64,000 nt of DNA from Haloferax marinisediminis (GCF_009674585.1 NZ_WKJP01000001.1:2418001-2482000), one strand, 5' to 3'; numbered from the stretch's first letter, positions 1 through 8,522 are shown. A program made the numbers and translations. The notes: generated by a model not told the origin, from the sequence alone.

Positions 1-1
1 G

Positions 2-184
2 GCGCTCCTCGCGATGGTCGGGACGTTCGTCGGCTTTGCCGGCCTCATGTGGGCCGTGATGAAAGGGCGTGCCCACGCGGGCCTGCCACTCCTGAACGGC
101 GGTGCGATTGGCGGCTATCTGCTCGGGTCGGTCGCCGCAGGTGTCCCACTCGTCTCCGCACTCGGTCTCGCGCCGTATCTGTAG
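2..184 (+). CDS. C-terminal end of a presenilin-like (PSH family) intramembrane aspartyl protease, 5' truncated by the window
   Basis: The frame is open from the window edge to the TAG at 182-184 and gives 60 residues. It is very hydrophobic, with two membrane segments. It contains the stretch AGLPLLNGGAIGGYLLGS. A Leu-Pro pair before a glycine-rich helix resembles the PAL region that precedes the last helix of presenilin-type proteases. From family knowledge, these proteases use two membrane aspartates, which would lie upstream, outside the window. The next gene converges on it and encodes a PUA protein. The family call rests on one C-terminal motif and is tentative; any polytopic membrane protein could end this way. 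Confidence 0.5.
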   Translation, partial: ALLAMVGTFVGFAGLMWAVMKGRAHAGLPLLNGGAIGGYLLGSVAAGVPLVSALGLAPYL

Positions 185-216
185 AAGTCGTCCGTCGGTC
201 GAACTGCGTTCGCTGG

Positions 217-699
217 TTACTCTTCGCTTCCGGTGCCCTCGCGGACACGGACAGCCATTCCCGTCTCGAAGTCGAGCATCGCGTCGGCAGAGAGTTCTGC
301 ACGACCGACGCCGAGCAGTTCACCGTCGGGACCGACGACACACACTTCGTCACCCGAACGGACTGCAGGGTCCACGTCAGTCACGAACTTCGCGAAGGCG
401 TTCTTGCCGTCGCGGACGAACGGAATCGACTCGTCGCCAACGCTGACAGTGTATGCCGATTCACCGAGTGCCGAGCGAAGTCGTCGACCACCGGCCACAC
501 CGAGGGTGAACCGGCCGTCTGTTCCGTACGAGGTGACTCGGTCTCCCTCGACGTACACCTGTCGGGGGCGACCGCTTCGAGAACGGGACAGTTCGATGGC
601 CTCGTCGGCGGGGAACAGCGCGTCGCCCGCGCCGGCCCCGAACTGGTAGTCAGCGACGACTCGGAGGTCTGCCAAGTCGGTCGCGTCGTCTTCGGTCAT
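217..699 (-). CDS. PUA domain protein, possible RNA-binding protein
   Basis: 160 residues from ATG at 699, where the protein begins MTEDDATDLADLRVV. An open frame continues upstream, but the region before 699 has no better start. The N-terminal half includes a DYQFGAGAG stretch, and the C-terminal half (about residues 75-150) has the beta-rich glycine pattern of a PUA domain (GDEVCVVGPDGELLGVGRA). PUA domains bind structured RNA in tRNA and rRNA modification enzymes, but no catalytic domain is visible here, so the target is unknown. It converges on the presenilin-like gene and diverges from the 55-residue ORF. The protein is acidic, as expected for haloarchaea. Confidence 0.7.
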   Translation of the reverse strand: MTEDDATDLADLRVVADYQFGAGAGDALFPADEAIELSRSRSGRPRQVYVEGDRVTSYGTDGRFTLGVAGGRRLRSALGESAYTVSVGDESIPFVRDGKNAFAKFVTDVDPAVRSGDEVCVVGPDGELLGVGRAELSADAMLDFETGMAVRVREGTGSEE

Positions 700-818
700 A
701 CCCAGTCGTTCACCCCGCCGGCTAAAGTGGGTCGCGGTCCCGACTGGGCGTGTGTCAAATTGCAACACAGCCGAGATAGACAAAAAGTCCTAAGTACTGG
801 AACGACTGCCGTCGGAGT

Positions 819-986
819 ATGTCAGTGGATATTCGACTCGCTGGGGTAGGGACCGTGTTACTCCTCGCGAGTAGCGCCCTCCTCATGCAGACGTCCATCG
901 ATGGCCGTCTGTCTGCCCTTCTCGCCGCCACCGCCACCGTCGGCGCTTTTGCAACCGTTCTGCGCGCGTCGTCGCCGACGGCGTAG
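819..986 (+). CDS. Small membrane protein, 55 residues
   Basis: An uninterrupted ATG-to-TAG frame reads MSVDIRLAGVGTVLLLASSA at its start. It contains two hydrophobic stretches (about residues 8-22 and 32-48) separated by a short polar loop, which predicts a two-helix membrane protein. It lies between the divergent PUA gene and a larger membrane protein gene on the same strand, 51 bases ahead of the latter. An AT-rich block (GACAAAAAGTCCTAAGTA, about 779-796) sits 25-40 bases upstream and could hold its promoter. I recognise no family. Coding status is inferred only from the open frame, hydrophobic pattern and position. Confidence 0.5.
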   Translation: MSVDIRLAGVGTVLLLASSALLMQTSIDGRLSALLAATATVGAFATVLRASSPTA

Positions 987-1037
987 TCCGGTTTCGACCC
1001 GCTACTTTACGTATTAGCGCTTCGACACGTCGGACGT

Positions 1038-1940
1038 ATGGCAGCTATCAGTTCTCTCAAGACTGCCCTCCAGAGTATCGGAAAGAATCCGGTGTTGTTT
1101 CTCGGGGGACTCGCACTCGGTCTCGTTACGCTCCCACAACTCGCCACGCAGTTGGCACAGATTCCCTTCGTCCCAACCATCCTGCAGGTCGTAACGTTCT
1201 TCGTCACGCCGTTCATCGCCGCTGGAATCTACGGCATGGCGGACGAAGCAGTCGAACACGCCGAGGGGCGAACGTCGCTGTCGACCCTGACCACCGTCGG
1301 CCGTGAGAAGTACGTCCCGTTGTTGCTGGCCAACATCGTCGAACTCGGCATCGTCATCGCGTTCGGTATCGTGTTCGCCATCATCGCGGCGATTATCGCC
1401 ATCAGTCTGGGCGTTGGGTCGCTCGCCGGTGGCGGCGACCTCGCAATCGGTGGTGGGTTCCTCGTCGGTGTCGTCGTACTCGGACTCCTCTTCGTGGTGT
1501 TCCTCGTCGTCAACTTCCTCATCCAGTTCTTCCCGGTCGCCGTCGTCGTCAGCGACACGGGCGCAATCGAGTCGTTCGGTGAGAGCTATCGACTCGTCCG
1601 GGCGAACATCGTCTCGACACTCGGCTACTCGGTCATCCAGCTCGTCGTCGGTCTCCTCGTCTCGATTCCCGTCTCTGGATTCATCTTCTTCCGGACGTTC
1701 CAGAACTTCCAGGCCATCCAGAGCGCGGGCGGTGCGACGCCGGGCGCAGTCCCCGCAGGACTCGGCTTTTCGACGACAGAAATCGTCGCGATTGCAGCGA
1801 TATCGCTGGCGATGCAGATGCTCTTGACGACGTTCCAGTACACGTACGCCGTCGCGTTCTTCGAAGCACACGAGTCGGAGAAACCCGGTCCAACTGGACC
1901 CGACATCGACGGCGACTCGGTGATTCCGAACTTCGAGTGA
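1038..1940 (+). CDS. Multi-spanning haloarchaeal membrane protein
   Basis: 300 residues with about six hydrophobic segments: near 15-35, 45-65, 95-130 (long, Ala/Ile-rich), 145-175, 195-220 and 245-265. Soluble loops are short and the C-terminus is acidic (GDSVIPNFE). The layout resembles the haloarchaeal DUF7847-type or glycerophosphoryl-diester-phosphodiesterase-membrane-like proteins, in which repeated helices carry a conserved mid-protein F-x-E-S-Y-R-L-V motif; here IESFGESYRLVRAN is seen at about 175-188. No catalytic residues are evident. The stop codon abuts the stop of the next, convergent gene with no spacer. Function unknown. Confidence 0.75.
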   Translation: MAAISSLKTALQSIGKNPVLFLGGLALGLVTLPQLATQLAQIPFVPTILQVVTFFVTPFIAAGIYGMADEAVEHAEGRTSLSTLTTVGREKYVPLLLANIVELGIVIAFGIVFAIIAAIIAISLGVGSLAGGGDLAIGGGFLVGVVVLGLLFVVFLVVNFLIQFFPVAVVVSDTGAIESFGESYRLVRANIVSTLGYSVIQLVVGLLVSIPVSGFIFFRTFQNFQAIQSAGGATPGAVPAGLGFSTTEIVAIAAISLAMQMLLTTFQYTYAVAFFEAHESEKPGPTGPDIDGDSVIPNFE

Positions 1941-2438
1941 TTACAGCAGGAACGTCTCTTGCCGCTCTGAGAGGTCGATGAAGGTGTCTGCGGCGTCGAT
2001 GAGTTCGTCTGCGGTCGACTCTTTGAACGACATCACTTCGACGCGGACGCCCTCGTGTCGGAGGTGCGAACAGAGGCGTTCGAAGTCGCCGTCGCCAGAA
2101 CAGAGGACGATGGTGTCGACGTGGTTGGCGAGGCTGACGGCGTCGAGAGCCATCCCGAGGTCCCAGTCGGCCTTCTTCGACCCGTCGCCGAACGTCTTGA
2201 TGTCCTTGATTTTCGTCTCAAAACCGATGTCGATGAGTGCATCAAAAAACCGTTCTTCGTCCGGCGAATCCGCGCGGATAACGTAGGCAATCGCACGAGT
2301 GAGCGCGCGGTCTGCGGTCGCTTTGTCTAAGAGCGACGAATAATCGATATTTCGTGAGTACAGACTCTGTGCCGTATGGTACAGATTCTGCGCGTCGGCT
2401 AAGATAGCGACGCGTTGGTCTGGGTGAATCTCTGTCAT
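1941..2438 (-). CDS. NYN domain protein (LabA/DUF88-like PIN-fold nuclease)
   Basis: 165 residues. The start MTEIHPDQRVAILADAQNLY has the first conserved acidic position of NYN domains (D15, in ADAQN), followed by KKADWDLGMALDAV (about residues 88-101) and VLCSGDGDFERL (about 111-122). These three acidic clusters match the metal-binding site of the LabA-like NYN family, relatives of PIN ribonucleases. The family is linked to RNA turnover or processing, but no substrate can be read from sequence. Its TAA abuts the TGA of the convergent membrane protein gene, so the two mRNAs must overlap at their 3' ends. Confidence 0.82.
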   Translation of the reverse strand: MTEIHPDQRVAILADAQNLYHTAQSLYSRNIDYSSLLDKATADRALTRAIAYVIRADSPDEERFFDALIDIGFETKIKDIKTFGDGSKKADWDLGMALDAVSLANHVDTIVLCSGDGDFERLCSHLRHEGVRVEVMSFKESTADELIDAADTFIDLSERQETFLL

Positions 2439-2787
2439 TCGTCAGTGGGTTGCACTCCCCGGGCTAATAACCGTCCGGGAGTGTCCCCGAAAAGAGAGAA
2501 CCGTCCGGGAACCCGGAGAGTAGGCCGATGGCAGGTCATGCACAGTGCGCAAATTATAATAGCCCTCCAGTTCCTCCATCCGATGTGAACCACTCCACGC
2601 GACCTTCCACGACCGCCACACGGTCGACAGCGTCGCGTGCAGATTTCTTTTCGAAAAAACGCGCGTACTGAATCGCTCGTTGCGGGAGTAGCGACCCCGT
2701 CTCGGGCGAACCCCTGACGACGCGCACTCGGTTTCACGACCGTTTCCCACACATCACCACATCCGTCCAAACACCACACACTGACAC
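2439..2787. promoter_or_regulatory. Intergenic promoter region between the NYN gene and dapA
   Basis: This 349-base stretch separates divergent genes and holds no convincing ORF. Two exact 12-base direct repeats AACCGTCCGGGA lie at 2469-2480 and 2499-2510, about three helical turns apart and close to the NYN start. An AT-rich TATA-like block (AAATTATAATAG, about 2551-2562) lies in the middle. A second AT-rich block (TTTCTTTTCGAAAAAACG, about 2644-2661) is nearer dapA and could direct that operon. Reading the direct repeats as a protein-binding site is inference. No tRNA or stable RNA signature was seen. Confidence 0.4.
2469..2510. repeat. Direct repeat pair AACCGTCCGGGA, 30-base period
   Basis: Two perfect copies at 2469-2480 and 2499-2510, starting 30 bases apart, lie upstream of the NYN gene start at 2438 and far upstream of dapA. 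Spacing of close to three helical turns fits a regulator binding twice on one DNA face. No family of regulator can be named. Confidence 0.4.
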
Positions 2788-3705
2788 ATGACAACACTTG
2801 ACCTTCGCGGCGTCTACCCCGCGATGACCACCCCGTTCAACGAAGACGGGAGTATCGACTTCGAACAACTGCAGTCCGACACCCGTCGCCTCGAAGACGC
2901 AGGCGTCGATGGCCTCGTCCCGGTCGGGTCGACCGGTGAGTCGGCGACGCTGACCCACGACGAACACGTCGAAGTGGTCGAAGCAGTCGTCGAGGCAGTC
3001 GAGGACGTGCCCGTCATCGCCGGGTCAGGGTCCAACTCGACCCGAGAGGCACTCGAACTCTCTCGACGCTCTGCCGAGGCCGGTGCCGACGCACTCCTCC
3101 TCATCTCGCCGTACTACAACAAGCCCGAACAGTCCGGACTCGTCGAACACTACCAAACTCTCGCCGACGAGGTGGACCTCCCGCAAATCGTCTACAACGT
3201 CCCCGGACGCACGGGAAGCAACATCCTGCCCGAGACGGCCGCGACACTCGCCGAACACCCGAACATCGTCGGCTACAAGGCTGCCAGCGGTGACCTCGGC
3301 CAGATTTCGCAGGTCGTCGAGTACACCCAAGACGAGGACTTCGCGGTCCTCTCTGGCGACGACGGCCTGACGCTCCCGGTTCTCTCGGTCGGGGGCGTCG
3401 GTACCATCTCCGTCGTGGCGAACATCGAACCGGCGCGAACCGGCGCACTGGTCCACTCGGCACTGCAGGGCGATTACGAACGAGCGCGTGAGATTCACCA
3501 CGAACTCGGCCCACTCTGCCGCCACCTGTTCGTCGAGACGAACCCCATTCCGGTCAAGGAAGCGATGGAGATTCGCGGCTACGGTCCGGCGCGCCTGCGC
3601 CCACCGCTGACTCGCCTCACCGAACCAAACGTCGAAGAGATGCGTCGCATCCTCGACGACCTCGCCGCCGAGCAGGCGGTCTCTGACGGGGGGAGCGCCG
3701 AGTGA
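2788..3705 (+). CDS. dapA: 4-hydroxy-tetrahydrodipicolinate synthase
   Basis: 305 residues. DapA condenses pyruvate with aspartate semialdehyde, the first committed step of the diaminopimelate route to lysine, in the cytoplasm. The TIM-barrel markers are all present: GSTGES at 47-52 (pyruvate carboxylate binding), Tyr136 in IVYNVPGRTG, and Schiff-base Lys164 in VGYKAASGDL. Length is normal (bacterial enzymes are about 290-300). ATG at 2788 follows a CACACACTGACAC leader. It is the first gene of a six-gene lysine operon; its TGA overlaps the GTG of dapB by four bases. The DapA superfamily includes KDG aldolases, but the dap neighbours settle the assignment. Confidence 0.95.
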   Translation: MTTLDLRGVYPAMTTPFNEDGSIDFEQLQSDTRRLEDAGVDGLVPVGSTGESATLTHDEHVEVVEAVVEAVEDVPVIAGSGSNSTREALELSRRSAEAGADALLLISPYYNKPEQSGLVEHYQTLADEVDLPQIVYNVPGRTGSNILPETAATLAEHPNIVGYKAASGDLGQISQVVEYTQDEDFAVLSGDDGLTLPVLSVGGVGTISVVANIEPARTGALVHSALQGDYERAREIHHELGPLCRHLFVETNPIPVKEAMEIRGYGPARLRPPLTRLTEPNVEEMRRILDDLAAEQAVSDGGSAE

Positions 3706-4463
3706 CGGTACGCGTCGCCGTCACCGGTGCGACTGGCCGAATGGGTGCGGAAGTCCTCGCCGCCGCAGCAGACCGTGAGGACCTCGAGGTCGCCTTCGCG
3801 GTCAGTCGCTCCGCGGGTGGTGAAGTCGAAGGTGTCGCCGTCGAAGACGCCGCTGACCTCCCCGAACTGCTCGCCGCACACGACCCGGACGTCCTCGTCG
3901 ACTTCACCGGACCGGACTCCTGCGTCGAGTACGCGGCCGCCTGCGCCGAAGCAGGTGTCGCCGTCGTCTCGGGAACGACCGGTCTGAGCGAGGGTGGATT
4001 CGACGCCCTCCGCGAGACGGCCGAAACGGTTCCGGTACTCTACGCGTCGAACTTCTCGCGTGGTATCGCGGCACTCCGCCGGGCGGTCCGCGAGGCCATC
4101 CCTGCACTGGATGGCTACGACATCGAACTCACCGAGACGCACCACAACGCCAAGCGCGACGCCCCGAGCGGAACGGCGCTGACGATTTTAGACGATATCG
4201 ACGACGTCAGAGGCGACTCCCCCCGCGTACACGGCCGCGAGGGCGAAGCACCCCGAACTGAGGGTGAAATCGGTGTCCACGCTCGCCGGGCGGGGGATAT
4301 TGCCGGTGAGCACGAAGTATTACTGGCTGGAAATCACGAGTCACTCTCACTCACACACCGCGCGGGGTCGCGTGGAGTCTTCGCCGCTGGCGCACTCGAC
4401 GCCGCGGTGTGGCTCTCGGGCCGCGACGCCGGGTGGTACGACTTCACCGAGGTACTCGAATGA
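3702..4463 (+). CDS. dapB: 4-hydroxy-tetrahydrodipicolinate reductase
   Basis: 253 residues from a GTG overlapping the dapA stop (GTGA, 3702-3705). DapB reduces the dapA product to tetrahydrodipicolinate with NAD(P)H. The N-terminal Rossmann motif GATGRMG is at residues 9-15. The substrate-binding/catalytic signature TETHHNAKRDAPSGTA at about 144-159 carries the conserved His pair (147-148) and Lys151. Size is slightly below bacterial DapB (about 270). No upstream ATG fits the reading frame without running deep into dapA, and the overlap is the same geometry used by other genes here, supporting translational coupling. Its stop overlaps the dapD start by four bases. Confidence 0.95.
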   Translation: MTVRVAVTGATGRMGAEVLAAAADREDLEVAFAVSRSAGGEVEGVAVEDAADLPELLAAHDPDVLVDFTGPDSCVEYAAACAEAGVAVVSGTTGLSEGGFDALRETAETVPVLYASNFSRGIAALRRAVREAIPALDGYDIELTETHHNAKRDAPSGTALTILDDIDDVRGDSPRVHGREGEAPRTEGEIGVHARRAGDIAGEHEVLLAGNHESLSLTHRAGSRGVFAAGALDAAVWLSGRDAGWYDFTEVLE

Positions 4464-5302
4464 GCCTAGAATCCGACGTACGAAACCTGTGGCAGCGATA
4501 TAACGACGGCGACGTAGACGCCTCCTCGGCGACCGTCGACGAACTCGACACACTCGATGCGTTCCTCGCCGCCCTCGAAGCGGGCGAGGTGCGCGCAGCA
4601 GAGAAGACGGGGTCCCACGTGACCTCGTGGGAAGCAAACGAGTGGGTCAAGCGAGGAATCCTCCTCAACTTCGGCCTGCGCGAGACGCTCACCCGCGAGT
4701 ACGGCGACGTTCGCTACCACGACGTGCTGCCGCTGCGCGACACCGAAGACCTCAACGACCGAGGCACGCGAAACACGCCGGACGGAACCGTCATTCGCCG
4801 CGGTGCGTACCTCGGCTCCGACTGTATCATGATGAGCCCTTCGTTCGTGAACATCGGCGCGTACGTGGACGACGGAACGCTCGTCGACTCGTGTGACACC
4901 GTCGGCTCGTGCGCCCAGATTGGCGCGAACGTCAAGCTCGGTGCGAACACCCTCATCGGTGGCGTCCTCGAACCCGTCGAAGACGCGCCGGTCGTCGTCG
5001 AAGACGGTGCCGCGCTCGGTGCTGGCTGTCGCGTCACCTCCGGCTTCGTCGTCGGCGAGAACTCCATCGTCGGCGAGAACACGCTTCTCACGCCGCGTAT
5101 CCCCGTCTACGACCTCGTGGACGAGGAGATTCACTACGGCCACCTGCCGGCGAACCGCCGGGCGTTCACCCGATTCGTCGAGTCCTCGCTCGGCGACCAC
5201 GACCTGTTCGCCGGCGGCGCCTACAAACCGGCCGTCGTCGCGCTGGACATCGAAGACGACACCCTCGACGCGACCCGTCGAGAGGAGGCACTCCGCGAAT
5301 GA
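4460..5302 (+). CDS. dapD: 2,3,4,5-tetrahydropyridine-2,6-dicarboxylate N-succinyltransferase
   Basis: 280 residues starting MSLESDVRNLWQRY at the ATG overlapping the dapB stop. DapD succinylates tetrahydrodipicolinate using succinyl-CoA, which commits this organism to the succinylase branch. A helical N-terminal region (1-100) is followed by left-handed beta-helix repeats, visible as isoleucine/valine-glycine periodicity in VIRRGAYLGSDC, SFVNIGAYVDDGTLVDS and AQIGANVKLGANTLIGG. The size matches bacterial DapD (about 270-280). The N-acetyl alternative (DapH) is usually nearer 235 residues. It sits mid-operon and overlaps lysA by four bases. Confidence 0.93.
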   Translation: MSLESDVRNLWQRYNDGDVDASSATVDELDTLDAFLAALEAGEVRAAEKTGSHVTSWEANEWVKRGILLNFGLRETLTREYGDVRYHDVLPLRDTEDLNDRGTRNTPDGTVIRRGAYLGSDCIMMSPSFVNIGAYVDDGTLVDSCDTVGSCAQIGANVKLGANTLIGGVLEPVEDAPVVVEDGAALGAGCRVTSGFVVGENSIVGENTLLTPRIPVYDLVDEEIHYGHLPANRRAFTRFVESSLGDHDLFAGGAYKPAVVALDIEDDTLDATRREEALRE

Positions 5303-6546
5303 GCGAGGGAGGTCCGGCCGTCCGGCGACTGTCCGACTGGGACCGCGAGCAACTCCTGTCGCTCGCCGACGAGTTCGGGTCGCCGCTGTACGTGACCGAC
5401 CTCCAGCGCGTCCGCGAGAACTGCGTCCGCCTCAGCGAGGCGTTCCCCGAGGCACACATCAGCTACGCAGTCAAGGCCCACACGGGGCAGGCAGTTCTCG
5501 AAACCGTCCGCGACGCAGGGCTCGACGCCGAGTGTGCCTCCGCAGGCGAAGTCGAACGCGCCCTCGAAGCGGGATTCCCCGGCGAACACATCCGATACAC
5601 GGCGGTCAACCCGCCGGCCGCCGACCTCGACCACGTCGTCGACCGCTGGGAGGCGAACCCCGAGATGACCATCACGGTCGGCGCCGAGGACACCATCGAC
5701 CGCCTCGCCGACCGGGGATTCGACGGGCGTCTCTGTCTCCGGGCGAACCCCGGTGTCGGCGCGGGCCACCACGAGAAGGTCACCACCGGTGGCCACGCGA
5801 AGTTCGGCATCCCAATCGACCGCGTGCCGAAACTCGCTGAGAACGTCCGTGACGACTTCGACCTCGTCGGCGTCCATGCCCACGCAGGCAGTGGCATTTC
5901 CGGCGACGACCTCTCGGCGCACCGGGAACTCGTCCGCCGGATGGGCGACCTCGCGCGCTCCATCGACGGCCTCGAATTCGTCGACATCGGCGGCGGATTC
6001 GGTGTCCCGTACCGCGACGACGAACCCCCACTCGACCTCGCTGCAGTCGCCGACGCGACCCGCGAGGCACTCGGCGACACCGACGCCCAACTCGCTATCG
6101 AACCCGGGCGGTACGTCGTCGCCGACGCTGGCGTCCTCCTCTCAGCGGTGAACACCATCAAGGAGGTCCCAGAAACGACCGTCGTCGGCATCGACGCTGG
6201 TATGACGACGTTGCTCCGACCGGCGATGTACGACGCGTACCACGAAATTTCGAACCTCTCTCGCCCGGACGCCGAACCGGTCTCGACCATCGTCGCGGGA
6301 CCGGTCTGTGAGACGAGCGACGTCTTCGCAGAAGACCGACCGCTCGCCCGCCCAGAGCGCGGCGACGTCATCGCAATCGGCAACGCGGGGGCATACGGCT
6401 ACGAGATGGCAAGCACCTACAACTCGCGGCCGCGACCCCCAGAAGTCGTCCTCGACGCCAACGGACCCCGTGTGGCCCGTCGTCGTGAGACGCTCGACGA
6501 CATCACCACCCTCGAACGAACCGTATCCGAGCAACTCCCCAACTGA
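5299..6546 (+). CDS. lysA: Diaminopimelate decarboxylase
   Basis: 415 residues from the ATG at 5299 (MSEGGPAVRRLSDWDREQLL), which overlaps the dapD stop; the long open frame upstream lies inside dapD and is not used. LysA removes CO2 from meso-diaminopimelate to give lysine with PLP. The PLP lysine is Lys59 in SYAVKAHTGQAV, the glycine-rich phosphate loop is DIGGGFGVP, and the second-subunit catalytic cysteine motif CETSDVF begins at about residue 337. GAYGYEMASTYNSRP near the C-terminus is another family signature. Its position before dapF and dapE is unusual in pathway order but keeps all steps in one operon. Confidence 0.95.
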   Translation: MSEGGPAVRRLSDWDREQLLSLADEFGSPLYVTDLQRVRENCVRLSEAFPEAHISYAVKAHTGQAVLETVRDAGLDAECASAGEVERALEAGFPGEHIRYTAVNPPAADLDHVVDRWEANPEMTITVGAEDTIDRLADRGFDGRLCLRANPGVGAGHHEKVTTGGHAKFGIPIDRVPKLAENVRDDFDLVGVHAHAGSGISGDDLSAHRELVRRMGDLARSIDGLEFVDIGGGFGVPYRDDEPPLDLAAVADATREALGDTDAQLAIEPGRYVVADAGVLLSAVNTIKEVPETTVVGIDAGMTTLLRPAMYDAYHEISNLSRPDAEPVSTIVAGPVCETSDVFAEDRPLARPERGDVIAIGNAGAYGYEMASTYNSRPRPPEVVLDANGPRVARRRETLDDITTLERTVSEQLPN

Positions 6547-6567
6547 CCAAGCACACCACCCAGAATC

Positions 6568-7434
6568 ATGAGCGTACTAAACACCGTACCATTCGAAAAG
6601 TTCCACGGCACCGGAAACGACTTCTTCGTCGTCGATGCCGAAGACCCAGTCCCAGACCGACCCGCGTTCGCACGAACGCACTGCGACAGACAGGGCGGCA
6701 TCGCCCTCGCAGACAGCGACCGACGTGGCGCAGATGGCGTCCTGTTTCTCGCACTCGAGTCTCGATACGACCCACCCCGCGTCGTCATGACTCTCGTCCA
6801 ACCAGACGGCTCTGTCGCCGCGATGTGCGGCAACGGTGCCCGCGTGGCCGCCGCGTGGGCGGCCGAACGAACCGGGTCGGACCAGATTATGATCGACACG
6901 CCAGCTGGCACCCGACGAGCAACGCTCGACGGTGGCAACGTGACCGTCGAGATGGGTGTCCCCTCGTTCGACCCGCGAGACGTTCCACTCGCCAGTGACG
7001 AGGAACTCGTCGAAGCAGACGTCGAGGGCCTCACCGTCACGGCAGTCGACACGGGCGTCCCCCACGCCGTCGCGTTCGTCGACGACATCGACGACATCGA
7101 CCTCGAAGCGATCGCCCCGTCGATTCGACACGCACCGCTGTTCCCCGACGGAACGAACGTCACGCTCGCCTCACCGGGCGGAGAAGGTGGCTTCCGCCAA
7201 CGAACCTTCGAACGCGGCGTCGAGGGCGAAACGCAGTCCTGCGGAACCGGCGCAGTCGCCGTTGTCGCCGTCGCAAAGCGACTCGGACTCGTCTCCGGTG
7301 ACGACCCTGTCAGCGTCTCTCCACCGGGTGGGACGCTTTCGGTGACGGTCCCCGACGAGGGGCCTGCACTCCTCGGTGGCCCGGCCGTTCACGAAGGTGA
7401 CGGCGAAGCCGATATCGTCTTCCGCGAACGATGA
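6568..7434 (+). CDS. dapF: Diaminopimelate epimerase
   Basis: 288 residues. DapF interconverts LL- and meso-diaminopimelate without a cofactor by a two-cysteine mechanism. Both active-site cysteines are visible: Cys87 in MCGNGAR and Cys225 in SCGTGAVAV. The N-terminal FHGTGNDFFVVD motif is also typical. Length is in the usual 270-290 range. A 21-base gap separates it from lysA, the only clear gap in the operon, and its stop overlaps dapE by four bases. The start ATG at 6568 gives MSVLNTVPFEKFHGTGND, matching family N-termini. Confidence 0.95.
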   Translation: MSVLNTVPFEKFHGTGNDFFVVDAEDPVPDRPAFARTHCDRQGGIALADSDRRGADGVLFLALESRYDPPRVVMTLVQPDGSVAAMCGNGARVAAAWAAERTGSDQIMIDTPAGTRRATLDGGNVTVEMGVPSFDPRDVPLASDEELVEADVEGLTVTAVDTGVPHAVAFVDDIDDIDLEAIAPSIRHAPLFPDGTNVTLASPGGEGGFRQRTFERGVEGETQSCGTGAVAVVAVAKRLGLVSGDDPVSVSPPGGTLSVTVPDEGPALLGGPAVHEGDGEADIVFRER

Positions 7435-8522
7435 CCGGCGGCGGGTTCGACCCCGTCGCGTTCCTCGAACAGGCGGTTCCTGTCGCCTCGAACGAGGACG
7501 TTGACGAGATGCGAGACCTGCTCGTCGCCACACTCGACGAATACGGCGCTGACCCCGTCGTAGACGACGCCGGTAATACGATTGCCGCCAAGGGTGCGTC
7601 CGACCCCGAAACGCACGTCGTCCTCAACACCCACATCGACACCGTCTCACCCCACGTTCCGTACGACCGCGAAGACGGCATCATCCACGGGCGAGGGTCG
7701 TGTGACGCAAAAGGGCCGCTCGCGGCGCTCCTCTCCGCGTTCTTCGCTGTCGACCCTGCACCGGATGCCCGGGTGACGCTGGCTATCACTCCAGACGAGG
7801 AACTCCTCTCGACGGGTGCGGCCGCACTCGACCTCGATGGCGACATGTACATCGTCGGCGAACCGACGGGACTCGACGTGTGTACGGCGGCCAAGGGCCG
7901 GTTCGAAGGGACGGTCTCACTCAGCGGTGTGGCCGCACACGCAGCGGAACCTGACTCCGGTTCGAACGCCATCGACGCGCTCGCGTCCGTCCTCGACGCA
8001 CTTCGGGCGTTCGACGCCGAGAGGGAGACACACCCCGACCTCGGTGAAGCGACGTTGACGCCGACGATGGTCGACGGTGGTGAGAACTCGAATCAAGTGC
8101 CGGCCGACTGCCGACTCGTGGTCGACCGACGGAGCGTTCCGCCAGAGACCGCAGATGGGTTCCGCTCGGAACTCACGTCGACACTCCAGTCGGTCGTTCC
8201 CGAGGGAGTCGGTGTCGACTTCCAACTCACCGAGCGCCCGACACCGTTCCTCGAAGCGTTCGCGACCGACCCCGACCACGAACTCGTGACGACACTCGCG
8301 AGTGCCTCACGGGACGCAGGCGGACGAGGCGACGTTCGGCCGTTTACCGCTGCCACCGAGGCGTCGTACTTTTCACCTGCCCCGGTGGTCGTCTTCGGAC
8401 CCGGTGTGCTCGCAGACGACGAGGGTGCAGTGGCCCACGCCGAACGTGAGTACGTGACGACCGCCGACGTACGAACTGCTGCTGCGGCGCTCGAAGACGC
8501 ACTGGCGACACTCGTGGATTAG
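7431..8522 (+). CDS. dapE: Succinyl-diaminopimelate desuccinylase, M20 family
   Basis: 363 residues. M20 metallopeptidase fold: LNTHIDTV gives metal ligands His68 and Asp70, GRGSCDAKG gives the bridging Asp92, and TPDEELLSTGA carries the catalytic Glu123 with Glu124. The operon context (dapD makes the succinylated intermediate) supports N-succinyl-LL-diaminopimelate as substrate; sequence alone would not separate it from ArgE-like or LysK deacylases. Start ATG overlaps the dapF stop. It is the last gene of the operon, ending 50 bases before the next gene. The N-succinyl-DAP aminotransferase step is not encoded here and must be supplied elsewhere. Confidence 0.88.
   Translation: MTGGGFDPVAFLEQAVPVASNEDVDEMRDLLVATLDEYGADPVVDDAGNTIAAKGASDPETHVVLNTHIDTVSPHVPYDREDGIIHGRGSCDAKGPLAALLSAFFAVDPAPDARVTLAITPDEELLSTGAAALDLDGDMYIVGEPTGLDVCTAAKGRFEGTVSLSGVAAHAAEPDSGSNAIDALASVLDALRAFDAERETHPDLGEATLTPTMVDGGENSNQVPADCRLVVDRRSVPPETADGFRSELTSTLQSVVPEGVGVDFQLTERPTPFLEAFATDPDHELVTTLASASRDAGGRGDVRPFTAATEASYFSPAPVVVFGPGVLADDEGAVAHAEREYVTTADVRTAAAALEDALATLVD

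Noticed and set aside
49-849. 266-codon plus-strand ORF at the window start
   Set aside because: Overlaps the PUA gene on the other strand and the presenilin-like gene in another frame.
2442-2750. 102-codon minus-strand ORF just upstream of the NYN gene
   Set aside because: Basic, Arg/Ser-rich translation, overlaps the putative promoter region and has no recognisable domain.
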